Assembly: GCF_003008595.1 (NCBI RefSeq)
Contig: NZ_CP027669.1
Coordinates: 2,604,001-2,668,000, forward strand
Reading direction: 5' to 3'
From: Simplicispira suum
GTDB lineage: Bacteria; Pseudomonadota; Gammaproteobacteria; Burkholderiales; Burkholderiaceae_C
DNA: 64,000 nucleotides
Positions 7,708-19,808 of this stretch are shown here, one piece after another; position 1 is the first letter of the stretch; the number at the start of each line of letters is the position of its first letter. The position numbers and the translations under genes are program-made. The notes beneath the pieces are model-generated. The model saw only the letters and a list, made by a program, of their open reading frames with translations, was not told the origin of the DNA and made no database searches.

Positions 7708-9141
7708 CTATGGCGTGTCCTTTTTCTCTTCCTTGCGTTCGGTTTGCGTCTTGCTTACCAGTACGGGTTTGCCACGCAGCTGGTTGACGGCTTGCTGAAG
7801 GGGAAAATCCTTGTCGGAGCCGAAGTCCGGAACGCGGCGTTCGGCTGGTGTCTTTTTGGCCTCTTCCTCCAGCCGTTTGCGCGCTTCTTCGCGGGCCTTC
7901 TCGCGTGCGGCGTCCTGAACCTCGGCTCCCTGTCCGCTGGTCAGGTGCTTGTCGAGGTCGGCTTCGCGCATGCGCAGCGCCGCGAAGAGGTTGCCTTCGG
8001 CTGTCTCGTCGATCATCACGTCGGGCACGATGCCTTTGGCCTGAATGGACTTGCCGCTGGGCGTGTAATAGCGCGCCGTGGTGAGCTTGATCCCCGTGTC
8101 CGGCCCGAGGGGGCGCACGGTTTGCACCGAGCCTTTGCCAAAGGTCTGGCTGCCCATGACGATGGCCCGTTTGTGGTCTTGCAGGGCGCCTGCAACGATT
8201 TCGCTCGCCGATGCCGAACCTTCGTTCACCAGGACCACCAATGGCACGGTCTTGAGTGCCGCTGGCAAGCCGGCGAGTGGATCGCCCCGGCGTCCGTAGA
8301 ACTCGGGCGATGCCTTGTAAGTGGCCTTGCTGTCGGCCAATTGGCCGTCTGTCGTGACCACGGTAACGTCTGGCGGCAGGAAGGCAGCAGAAATGGCCAC
8401 CGCGCCGTCCAGCAGACCGCCCGGGTCGTTGCGCAGGTCGAGCACCAGGCCTTTGAGGCGGGGATCTTGCTTGTACAGCTCTTGCGCCTTTTGCACAAAA
8501 TCTTCCACCGTGCGGTCCTGGAACTGCGAGAGGCGAATCCATCCGTAGCCGGGCTCGATGATCTTGCCTTTGACGGAATGGGTTTTGATCTCTTCGCGCG
8601 TGATGGTGACCGGAAAGGTGCGGCTCTCGTCCTTGCGCAAAATGGTCAGCGTCACCTGCGTGTCGGGCTGGCCGCGCATGCGCTTGACCGCCTCGCTCAG
8701 GGTCAGGGTCTTGACGGGCGTGTCTTCAATCTTGGTGATCAGGTCGTTGGTCTTGAGGCCGGCGCGGAAGGCGGGCGAGCCTTCAATGGGCGAGACAATT
8801 TTGATCAGGCCATCTTCCTGCGTAATCTCGATGCCCAGCCCGACAAAACGGCCCGAGGTGCCTTCGCGGAATTCGGCGAAAGACTTTTTATCGAAATACT
8901 GCGAGTGCGGATCCAGGCTTGAGACCATGCCCGAGATGGCATCCGTGATCAGCTTCTTGTCGTCAACCGGCTCCACATAGTCGGTCTTGATCAAGCCGAA
9001 AACGGCCGAGAGCTGCTGGATTTCTTCCAGCGGCAGAGGTGACATGGCACCGCGCGCTACGGTCTGTAGCGACACCGTGGTCAGTGCTCCAGCAAGGACG
9101 CCAACCGCCACCCAACCCGTGATTTTCAGTTTCTGACCCAT
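7708..9141 (-). CDS. ctpA: Carboxy-terminal processing protease, S41 family
   Basis: 477 residues. An uncleaved anchor or signal (residues 8-31) sends it to the periplasm. A PDZ domain occupies about 95-170 (SGRFVGLGIEI; GSPAFRAGLKTNDLI). The S41 catalytic domain has nucleophile Ser309 (VNEGSASASE) and base Lys336 (TFGKGSVQ). The C-terminus is charged and Lys/Glu-rich. The family trims C-termini of periplasmic and outer-membrane proteins and takes part in cell-wall enzyme turnover. It is transcribed with gpmA upstream (82-bp gap) and ends at a hairpin terminator. Confidence 0.94.
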   Translation of the reverse strand: MGQKLKITGWVAVGVLAGALTTVSLQTVARGAMSPLPLEEIQQLSAVFGLIKTDYVEPVDDKKLITDAISGMVSSLDPHSQYFDKKSFAEFREGTSGRFVGLGIEITQEDGLIKIVSPIEGSPAFRAGLKTNDLITKIEDTPVKTLTLSEAVKRMRGQPDTQVTLTILRKDESRTFPVTITREEIKTHSVKGKIIEPGYGWIRLSQFQDRTVEDFVQKAQELYKQDPRLKGLVLDLRNDPGGLLDGAVAISAAFLPPDVTVVTTDGQLADSKATYKASPEFYGRRGDPLAGLPAALKTVPLVVLVNEGSASASEIVAGALQDHKRAIVMGSQTFGKGSVQTVRPLGPDTGIKLTTARYYTPSGKSIQAKGIVPDVMIDETAEGNLFAALRMREADLDKHLTSGQGAEVQDAAREKAREEARKRLEEEAKKTPAERRVPDFGSDKDFPLQQAVNQLRGKPVLVSKTQTERKEEKKDTP

Positions 9142-9223
9142 ACAACCCCTTTGACCAAGTCAATATACACCGCGCCTGCCTTGGAAGCCTGTGGCCTCCA
9201 GGGGTTCCCGGAAGTCGGCCTTT

Positions 9224-9967
9224 TTACGCCTTGCCTTGAGCGGCCACGGCCGCAGCGGCCTTGGCCACCGCCTCGGCGTCGCCCAGGTAGAAATGGCGCA
9301 AAGGCTTCAAATCGGCATCCAGCTCATAGACCAGCGGAATGCCGTTGGGGATGTTCAACCCCACGATGTCGGCATCCGAGACGTCGTCCAGGTACTTGAC
9401 GAGGGCGCGGATCGAGTTGCCGTGCGCGGACACGACCACGCGCTGGCCCGAACGTATCGCGGGCGCCAGCGTGTCGTTCCAGAACGGCATCACGCGCTCC
9501 ACGGTGTCCTTGAGGCATTCGGTGAGCGGCACCTGCCCGTCGGCCAGGCCGGCGTAGCGCAGGTCGGTGCGCTCGCTGCGCTCGTCGCTGGCGTCCAGCG
9601 CCGGGGGCGGGGTGTCGTAGCTGCGGCGCCAGACCAGCACCTGCTCATCGCCGTATTTTTTGGCTGTCTCGCCTTTGTTCAGGCCCTGCAGCGCACCGTA
9701 ATGGCGCTCGTTGAGGCGCCAGCTTTTTATCACGGGCAGCCACTGGCGCTCCATGGCGTCCAGGCAATGCCAGAGCGTGTGAATGGCGCGCTTGAGCACG
9801 CTGGTGCACGCCAGATCGAACTCGTAGCCTTCTTCACGCAGCAGCCGGCCGGCGGTTTTGGCCTGTTCGATGCCGGTTGCCGTCAGGTCCACATCGGTCC
9901 ATCCCGTGAATCGGTTGTCGAGGTTCCAGGTGGATTCACCGTGGCGAATAAGTACGAGCTTGTGCAT
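9224..9967 (-). CDS. gpmA: 2,3-bisphosphoglycerate-dependent phosphoglycerate mutase
   Basis: 247 residues from ATG 9967, the length typical of GpmA. The N-terminus [15 protein letters not shown] contains the phosphohistidine RHGES motif, and RRSYDTPPP and [14 protein letters not shown] are family signatures. It interconverts 3- and 2-phosphoglycerate in glycolysis and gluconeogenesis. The start is divergent, 71 bp from the rhodanese-like gene, as in many Burkholderiales. Confidence 0.96.
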   Translation of the reverse strand: MHKLVLIRHGESTWNLDNRFTGWTDVDLTATGIEQAKTAGRLLREEGYEFDLACTSVLKRAIHTLWHCLDAMERQWLPVIKSWRLNERHYGALQGLNKGETAKKYGDEQVLVWRRSYDTPPPALDASDERSERTDLRYAGLADGQVPLTECLKDTVERVMPFWNDTLAPAIRSGQRVVVSAHGNSIRALVKYLDDVSDADIVGLNIPNGIPLVYELDADLKPLRHFYLGDAEAVAKAAAAVAAQGKA

Positions 9968-10038
9968 GGATGGCCTGGGGTGGTGCGGGTCAAAACCATA
10001 CATTCTAAAATTGTCGGGTTTGCAACCCAAGGATTCCC

Positions 10039-10446
10039 GTGAATTTCATCGTCGAGAACTGGTATTTGTTTGTTATGGCCATCGGCTCGGGCGCGATGTT
10101 GCTGGTCCCCATGCTCAAAGGCGGAGGGATGGGCGGCTTGTCGGCAGCGGCCGCCGTTCAGCTCGTGAACCGGGAGAAAGCCGTGCTGATCGACGTCTGC
10201 AGCGCCGACGAATACGCAGCGGGCCACGCTGTGGGCGCACGCAATGCGCCGCTGGCCGATCTGGAAACCCGCTTGCCCGCACTGGTGAAGAACAAGGCGG
10301 TTCCCGTGGTGTTGCTGTGTGCCAGCGGTGCCCGCTCCAAGCGCGCAGCGGCGATTGCGCGAAAACTGGGGTATTCCAATGTTCAAGTGCTCTCCGGCGG
10401 CCTCAACAGCTGGAAAGAGGCCAACCTGCCAGTTGAAAAAGTCTGA
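10039..10446 (+). CDS. Membrane-anchored rhodanese-like protein
   Basis: 135 residues. A single N-terminal membrane helix (about residues 7-26) is followed by a rhodanese domain with [19 protein letters not shown] and the active-site loop CASGARS, where Cys94 would carry the persulfide. Such proteins transfer sulfur or act in redox quality control; the partner is unknown. It is first in a run with grxC and secB, a conserved order in Betaproteobacteria. Confidence 0.9.
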   Translation: MNFIVENWYLFVMAIGSGAMLLVPMLKGGGMGGLSAAAAVQLVNREKAVLIDVCSADEYAAGHAVGARNAPLADLETRLPALVKNKAVPVVLLCASGARSKRAAAIARKLGYSNVQVLSGGLNSWKEANLPVEKV

Positions 10447-10479
10447 GTGACGCGCCCCCAATCCGAGAAAGGACACGCC

Positions 10480-10740
10480 ATGCAAACCGTCAAGATGTAC
10501 ACCACCGCCGTTTGCCCTTACTGCATTCGAGCCAAGCAAATTCTCAAGTCCAAAGGTGTCGAGCAGATTGAAGAAATTCGCATCGATACCAACCCGGAGG
10601 CGCGCCAGCGCATGATGGAAATCACCGGCCGGCGCACGGTTCCCCAGATCTTCATTGGTGAAACCCATGTGGGCGGCCACGATGAGCTGTTGGCTCTGGA
10701 CGGCCGGGGTGAACTGGTGCCGCTTTTGGGCGCTGCATAA
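10480..10740 (+). CDS. grxC: Glutaredoxin 3
   Basis: 86 residues from ATG 10480, preceded by GAGAAAGGA; an in-frame GTG at 10447 directly after the previous stop lacks family support. The dithiol active site CPYC is at residues 12-15, with the cis-Pro motif TVPQIFIG and glutathione-binding GGHDEL. It reduces disulfides and mixed glutathione disulfides using glutathione. It lies between the rhodanese gene and secB. Confidence 0.95.
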   Translation: MQTVKMYTTAVCPYCIRAKQILKSKGVEQIEEIRIDTNPEARQRMMEITGRRTVPQIFIGETHVGGHDELLALDGRGELVPLLGAA

Positions 10741-10754
10741 TCCGAACCTACGTG

Positions 10755-10793
10755 CCCGCTGCGGGAGCTGCTCCTGCGACGGGTTTTGTTTTT
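10755..10793 (+). terminator. Possible terminator between grxC and secB
   Basis: An imperfect stem (CCCG, GC.GGAG, loop CTG, CTCC.GC, CGGG) is followed by TTTTGTTTTT. The internal mismatches lower confidence; it may only attenuate readthrough into secB. Confidence 0.45.
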
Positions 10794-10842
10794 GGGCCGG
10801 CCGTCCTTGGCCGGGCCCTGTTTGAGCTGAAAGAAAAGCACC

Positions 10843-11304
10843 ATGGCGAACGAAGAGACTCCCGTATTCCAGATCCAGCGCGTCTATCTGAAAGACATCT
10901 CCCTGGAGCAGCCCAACTCGCCCGGCATCCTGCTGGAAGCGGAGCAGCCCAGCGTGGACATCCAGCTGGGCGTTGAAGCCAACCCGGTGGCCGATGGCAT
11001 TTACGAAGTGGCGGTCACGGCCACGGTGCAAACCAAAATCAAGGACAAGACCGTGTTCCTGGTCGAGGCCAAGCAGGCCGGAATCTTTGAAATTCGCAAC
11101 GTCCCCCAAGACCAGATGGGCCCGATCATGGGCATCGCCTGCCCCCAAATCGTCTACCCCTACCTGCGTGGCAATGTGGCCGACGTGATCAACCGCGCCG
11201 GCTTCCCGGCCGTGCATCTGGCGGAAATCAACTTCCAGGCGATGTACGAGCAGCAGCAGGCGCAGACCGCCGGCACCGGCGATACCGCTACTTTGCCCCA
11301 GTAA
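10843..11304 (+). CDS. secB: Protein-export chaperone SecB
   Basis: 153 residues, the family length. Typical blocks include [19 protein letters not shown], the [11 protein letters not shown] region and the C-terminal PQIVYPYLR then [14 protein letters not shown]. SecB holds preproteins unfolded and delivers them to SecA; it works as a cytoplasmic tetramer. It lies upstream of gpsA, as is common in proteobacteria, but here the gap is filled by a palindromic repeat. Confidence 0.97.
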   Translation: MANEETPVFQIQRVYLKDISLEQPNSPGILLEAEQPSVDIQLGVEANPVADGIYEVAVTATVQTKIKDKTVFLVEAKQAGIFEIRNVPQDQMGPIMGIACPQIVYPYLRGNVADVINRAGFPAVHLAEINFQAMYEQQQAQTAGTGDTATLPQ

Positions 11305-11360
11305 TTTTGGGAGTTTTTGGCCTCCAGCGCTTGCCCCGCTTGCGTGAGCAGCTATGAAAA
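11305..11360 (-). repeat. Palindromic repeat, copy 2 (reverse), overlapping the gpsA start
   Basis: Reads TTTTTGGCCTCCAGCGCTTG, a short loop, then CTTGCG and AGCTATGAAAAT. It is the reverse orientation of the family. The ATG of gpsA is inside the closing AGCTATGAAAAT block. Confidence 0.75.
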
Positions 11361-12373
11361 TAGTAGTTGTGGGCGCAGGGGCGTGGGGGACCGCCGTGGC
11401 CATCAGTGCTGCGGCGCATCCGCTCGGGCACGCCACCACCTTGTGGGCGCGCAGCCAGGCTCAGCAGCGTGCCATGCAGGCTGCGCGCAGCAACGCGCGC
11501 TACCTCCCGGATGCGCCGTTTCCGGACTCCCTGCTGCTTGCCAGTGGCGACGCGGCCGAGCTGCGCAATCGCACCCAGGCTTCCGATTTGGTGGTGCTGG
11601 CTGCGCCGATGGCTGCGCTGCGCGGTCTGTTGCAGGGGCTGCATGGCTGCCGCGCGCCAGTGGCGTGGTTGTGCAAAGGCTTTGAGGCCAGCGGCCCGGA
11701 AGCAGGAAGTTTTGGTCTGTTGGGCCACGAAATACGCGCCCAGGTGGCGCCGCAATTGCTGGCGGGGGCATTGAGCGGCCCCAGTTTTGCCCAGGAAGTG
11801 GCGGCTGGACGGCCCACCGCGCTGGTGGCTGCCAGCGAGTATGCCGAGGTGCGCGAGGCGCTGGTGCATGCGTTTCATGGCCCCAGCCTGCGGGTCTATG
11901 CCAACGACGACATCGTGGGTGTCGAAGTGGGTGGTGCGGTGAAGAACGTGCTGGCCATTGCCACCGGCCTGTGTGATGGTCTGGCGCTGGGACTCAACGC
12001 CCGCGCTGCGCTGATCACGCGCGGCCTGGCCGAAATGACGCGCCTGGGCCTGGCGCTGGGCGCACGTGCGGAAACCTTCATGGGCTTGTCGGGGTTGGGC
12101 GATTTGGTGCTCACTTCCACCGGAGATCTCTCGCGCAACCGCCGCGTCGGGCTGTTGCTGGCCCAGGGCAAAACGCTTGAGGAAGCCGTCAATTCGCTGG
12201 GCCATGTCGCCGAGGGCGTGTACTGCGCCCGCACCGTGGTGCAGCGCGCACGCCAGTTGGGGGTGGAGATGCCGATCAGCGAAGGCGTGGTGGCGCTGCT
12301 TGACGGCAGCCAAACGCCCGCACAAGTGGTGGCTGCGCTGATGGAGCGCGATCCGGCCCCTGAAGTCGTCTGA
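11354..12373 (+). CDS. gpsA: NAD(P)-dependent glycerol-3-phosphate dehydrogenase
   Basis: 339 residues. The Rossmann motif GAGAWGTA is at residues 7-14. [13 protein letters not shown] and [14 protein letters not shown] (catalytic Lys) follow, with [13 protein letters not shown] in the C-terminal helical domain. It reduces dihydroxyacetone phosphate to sn-glycerol-3-phosphate for phospholipid synthesis. Its start codon lies within the end of a palindromic repeat, and I see no good ribosome site upstream, so the 5' region may have been rebuilt by the repeat. Confidence 0.95.
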   Translation: MKIVVVGAGAWGTAVAISAAAHPLGHATTLWARSQAQQRAMQAARSNARYLPDAPFPDSLLLASGDAAELRNRTQASDLVVLAAPMAALRGLLQGLHGCRAPVAWLCKGFEASGPEAGSFGLLGHEIRAQVAPQLLAGALSGPSFAQEVAAGRPTALVAASEYAEVREALVHAFHGPSLRVYANDDIVGVEVGGAVKNVLAIATGLCDGLALGLNARAALITRGLAEMTRLGLALGARAETFMGLSGLGDLVLTSTGDLSRNRRVGLLLAQGKTLEEAVNSLGHVAEGVYCARTVVQRARQLGVEMPISEGVVALLDGSQTPAQVVAALMERDPAPEVV

Positions 12374-12433
12374 GCGCGCGAGCCGGGCGCCCGGCCGTGG
12401 GCGGCGCGGTCAGTGCACCGCCCGGTACGGTTT

Positions 12434-14731
<2,298 letters not shown>

Positions 14732-14788
14732 GGCGTGGTCCTGAATGCAGTGGCAATGCAAGCTTAGCGGATGGCGGCTGCACCGCAC

Positions 14789-14822
14789 AAAAAAACGCGG
14801 CGCCGGGCTTGCCGGGGCCGCG
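14789..14822 (-). terminator. Terminator of the NCS2 permease gene
   Basis: On the minus strand CGCGGCCCCGG pairs with CCGGCGCCGCG (one mismatch), followed by TTTTTTTG. It begins 20 bp past the permease stop. Confidence 0.75.
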
Positions 14823-14841
14823 CCTGCGCGCATGGGTGTTT

Positions 14842-16329
14842 TCAGTGTGCGTCGGCTTGGCGCGCCGCATTCACTGCGGCCGAGGTGTCGCCTTGCGATC
14901 CGTTAAAGAACACGTTGAGCAAAACAGCCGTGACCGACGACAGCAGAATGCCCGATTCGATCAGCGGGTGAATCGCATGCGGCATCCATTGGCGGAAGTT
15001 GGGCGCCACCAGCGGGATCATGCCCACCCCGATGGAGACGGCAACGATCATGCCGTTGGCCCGGTTGTCGCGGAAATCGACACCGCCCAGGATGCGGATG
15101 CCGGTGGCGGTGACCATGCCGAACATCACCAGCCCGGCACCCCCCAGAACGACCGTAGGGAGCGATTCCACCAGCGCGCCCATCTTTGGCAGCACGCCCA
15201 GGAAGACGAGGATGACACCGCCGGCGACGCAGACAAAGCGGCTCTTGACGCCAGTGACTGCCACCAGGCCGACGTTCTGCGAGAAGCTGGTGTAGGGAAA
15301 GGTGTTGAAGATGCCGCCGATCAGCGTGCCCAGGCCGTCGGTGCGCAGGCCCCGCGCCAGGTCGGCCTGGCTGATTTTTCGGTCGGTCATTTCGCCCAGC
15401 GCCAAAAACATGCCGGTCGATTCAATCATTACCACGATCATGATGAGCGTCATGGTGAGAATGAGAATGGGGTCGAAGACGGGCGTGGCGATCTCAAAGG
15501 GCAGGATCAGATCAAACCAGGGCGCTTTCGCCACCTTGTCGAAGTGCATCAGCCCCATGGCAGCGGCAGCCACCGCGCCAATGACAATGCCCAGCAGCAC
15601 CGAAATGTTTCCCAAAAAACCTTTGGCGAAGCGGGCGATCATCAGAATCGAAACCAGCACCAGTGCTGAGATGCCGACGCCCGTCAGATCCGCGTAGCGG
15701 GGGTTGGGGATGGTCGGTATCACCGCAAACCCCTTGGGGACGGGGGGCAGCGAACTGCCGGGTGCGCCGACGGTGGCCTGCACCTCGCTGAGCCACTTGA
15801 CGTAATCGGGATTGACCACGGTCGGTGCAGTGGGTCCGACCGGATTGCCAAAAATCCAATTGATGCCGACACGCATCAGGCTGATGCCGATGACGGCAAT
15901 GATGGTTCCCGTCACCACCGGCGGAAAGAAGCGCAGCATGCGGCTGACGGCGGGCGCGATGAGGATGGAAATCACCCCCGCGCCAATGATGGAGCCAAAA
16001 ATCAAGCCGGCGCCAGCGGTTCCGCCCGTGGTCTGCGCCATGGACACCATGGGCGCGACGGAGGCGAAAGTCACCCCCATCATCACCGGCAGCTTGATGC
16101 CGAACCACTGGGTTGCCCCCAGCGACTGGATGAGCGTGACCAGGCCACAGCAAAACAGGTCGGCCGAAATCAGCTTGGCCACCTGGTCGGGCGTGAGATT
16201 GAGGGCACGCCCGACGATGAGCGGCACGGCGATTGCGCCTGCATACATCACCAGTACGTGCTGCAGGCCCAGCGCAGTCAGCCTGCCCATCGGCAGGTGC
16301 TCGTCAACAGGGTGAACAGTCGCTTGCAT
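14842..16329 (-). CDS. NCS2-family nucleobase permease (xanthine/uracil/urate type)
   Basis: 495 residues from ATG 16329, preceded by AAGGAGCG. Many hydrophobic helices are visible, with GLQHVLVMYAGAIAVPLIVG at the N-terminus. The signature SQNVGLVAVTGVKSRF is the NAT/NCS2 motif whose QN...G...T...R/K positions set base specificity. Family members import xanthine, urate or uracil with H+ or Na+. The location near the urate genes and a GntR-type operator upstream make xanthine or urate the likely substrate; this is inference. Confidence 0.9.
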   Translation of the reverse strand: MQATVHPVDEHLPMGRLTALGLQHVLVMYAGAIAVPLIVGRALNLTPDQVAKLISADLFCCGLVTLIQSLGATQWFGIKLPVMMGVTFASVAPMVSMAQTTGGTAGAGLIFGSIIGAGVISILIAPAVSRMLRFFPPVVTGTIIAVIGISLMRVGINWIFGNPVGPTAPTVVNPDYVKWLSEVQATVGAPGSSLPPVPKGFAVIPTIPNPRYADLTGVGISALVLVSILMIARFAKGFLGNISVLLGIVIGAVAAAAMGLMHFDKVAKAPWFDLILPFEIATPVFDPILILTMTLIMIVVMIESTGMFLALGEMTDRKISQADLARGLRTDGLGTLIGGIFNTFPYTSFSQNVGLVAVTGVKSRFVCVAGGVILVFLGVLPKMGALVESLPTVVLGGAGLVMFGMVTATGIRILGGVDFRDNRANGMIVAVSIGVGMIPLVAPNFRQWMPHAIHPLIESGILLSSVTAVLLNVFFNGSQGDTSAAVNAARQADAH

Positions 16330-16403
16330 AAAACGCTCCTTGCGGGTGCGGAGAAAGGGGTGGGTGGCCAACGCCCAGCCGTGCATTGCGACTGAGTCCA
16401 TAC

Positions 16404-16421
16404 AAAAAGTGTATACAAAAC
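16404..16421. promoter_or_regulatory. GntR-type operator-like site upstream of the NCS2 permease
   Basis: AAAAAGTGTATACAAAAC matches the left 11 positions and the core of the perfect palindrome next to the GntR gene at 23323. It lies 75-92 bp upstream of the permease start. Regulation by that GntR protein is inferred from the match. Confidence 0.6.
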
Positions 16422-16514
16422 ATAAGAAAAACCGACTAGAGAAAAACCCTGTGCCCGTGGGACAGAGGCTCTTGTCCGTCCAATACTTCGGCCTGAGGAG
16501 GCGCAGAGTGTTTA

Positions 16515-16547
16515 GAAAAAATGGCCTCTAGCGCTTGCTGTTAAATA
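16515..16547 (-). repeat. Partial palindromic repeat, copy 3
   Basis: AAAAAATGGCCTCTAGCGCTTGCTGTTAAATAG is one half of the repeat family in reverse orientation; the second arm is lost. It sits in the 331-bp gap between ggt and the permease, which otherwise holds the operator-like site and the ggt terminator. Confidence 0.6.
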
Positions 16548-16611
16548 GAATGTTGCTCTCTTTTTGAGAGTAATGTAGCGATTGCGTGCATTGCGCGCAA
16601 AAATGCTCCGA

Positions 16612-16640
16612 CCAAAAAAACCGCCCGGAGAGGGCGGTTT
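16612..16640 (-). terminator. Terminator of ggt
   Basis: On the minus strand AAACCGCCC, loop TCTCC, GGGCGGTTT, then a run of T. It starts about 20 bp after the ggt stop. A textbook Rho-independent terminator. Confidence 0.9.
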
Positions 16641-16660
16641 GCCAAGAGAGCGAGGGGATT

Positions 16661-18454
<1,794 letters not shown>

Positions 18455-18566
18455 GGAGTCTCCTCGGGTTGCAAACGGCACCCTCGCAACATGCCATGGG
18501 CACGGCCAAGCCGCAAGCTGAGGGCAGACCAGTGTAGGGAGCTGCCCGCAGCGCAGGTGCTACCAA

Positions 18567-19808
18567 TTACTTCAGCAGGTCATGCAGCGCGCGCGCAATC
18601 ACCTTGGTGGCGCGGCGCAGGTCTTCCAGATCGAGCCGCTCGTCGGCGCGCTTGGCGTGCGATTCGAGCACGGTGCGCGGCCCCGCGCCGTAGATCACGC
18701 CGGGAATGCCTTGCTCGGCGTACAGGCGCACGTCGGTGTAGAGCGGCGTGCCAATGGCCGGCGGCACCGCGCCAAACACTTCGCCCGCGTGCTTTTGCAG
18801 GGCATCGACCAGCGGCTGGTTGCCTGCCAGCGGCGTCATGGCGTTGGCCAGCAACAATCGGCGGATGTCCACGGCAATGCCTTGGCATTCCCCCGCTGCT
18901 TTGGCAATGCAGGCGCGAATGGCAGCCTCCACCTGGGCAACGTTCTCTTCCGGAATCATGCGTCGATCGAGCTTGAACGTGACCTTGCCGGGAACGACGT
19001 TGGTGTTGGTGCCGCCCTCAATGCGGCCCACATTCAGGTAAGGGTGGGTGATGCCCGGAACCTTGGAAAGCAGCTTGCGGTTCTCGGCGTTGAGGGCGTA
19101 CAGGGCGTTCAGGATATGCACCGCGCCTTGCAGCGCATCGACGCCGGTGTCCGGCACCGCGGCGTGTGCCATCTTGCCGTGCACCGTCACTTCCAGCTGC
19201 AGGCAGCCGTTGTGCGCGGTCACCACTTCGTAGGAGAAACCGGCTGCCAGCAGCAGGTCGGGGCGGGTGAGGCCTTGTTTGAGCAGCCAGCCGGGGCCGA
19301 GCAGGCCGCCAAATTCCTCGTCGTAGGTGAAGTGCAGTTCGATGGCGCCTTGCGTGGGCTTGGCCACGGCTTCGAGCGCGCGCACCGCAAAGGTGAAGCT
19401 GGCGAAGTCGCCCTTGCTTACGGCCGTGGCGCGGCCGTACATCTTGCCGTCGACGATTTCTGCGCCGTAGGGGTCGTGCGTCCAGCCTTCGCCTGGCGGT
19501 ACCACGTCGCCATGGGCATTCAGCGCCACCGTGCGCCCGCTGCCCGTCGGGCCGTAGGGGCGGCGCACGATCAGGTTGGTGATGCTCTCCATGCCATAGG
19601 CCTGCACTTCGGCCTGCGGCACCGGGTGGCGCTCGGCCTCGAAGCCCATGGGCGCCAGCAGCTCGGCCGTGCGTTCGGCGTGGGGTGCGTTGTTGCCGGG
19701 CGGCGTGTCGGTGGGCACGCGCACCAGCGCCTGCAGGAACGCTATTTCTTCGTCGAAATGCTGGTCAATCCAGGCGTCGAGCGCGCGGTAGTCGGTTGTT
19801 GTGGTCAT
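18567..19808 (-). CDS. M20 family deacylase (ArgE/DapE-like)
   Basis: 413 residues. Metal-site motifs are visible: NAHGDVVPPGEGW near residue 97, then SKGDFASF, and the catalytic DEEFGG near residue 167. A dimerisation (lid) domain follows, starting near VTVHGKMAHAA. It belongs to the M20 amidohydrolases that cut N-acyl or N-carbamoyl groups. Its start overlaps the stop of the UraD-AllC fusion (ATGA, 4 bp), so the two are translationally coupled. That suggests a role in allantoate/ureidoglycine breakdown, but the substrate cannot be read from sequence. Alternatives are a peptidase or an N-carbamoyl amino acid hydrolase. Confidence 0.82.
   Translation of the reverse strand: MTTTTDYRALDAWIDQHFDEEIAFLQALVRVPTDTPPGNNAPHAERTAELLAPMGFEAERHPVPQAEVQAYGMESITNLIVRRPYGPTGSGRTVALNAHGDVVPPGEGWTHDPYGAEIVDGKMYGRATAVSKGDFASFTFAVRALEAVAKPTQGAIELHFTYDEEFGGLLGPGWLLKQGLTRPDLLLAAGFSYEVVTAHNGCLQLEVTVHGKMAHAAVPDTGVDALQGAVHILNALYALNAENRKLLSKVPGITHPYLNVGRIEGGTNTNVVPGKVTFKLDRRMIPEENVAQVEAAIRACIAKAAGECQGIAVDIRRLLLANAMTPLAGNQPLVDALQKHAGEVFGAVPPAIGTPLYTDVRLYAEQGIPGVIYGAGPRTVLESHAKRADERLDLEDLRRATKVIARALHDLLK

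Noticed and set aside
12374..12433. GC-rich inverted repeats between convergent gpsA and maeB as a terminator
   Set aside because: Short stems only and no convincing T-run in either direction.
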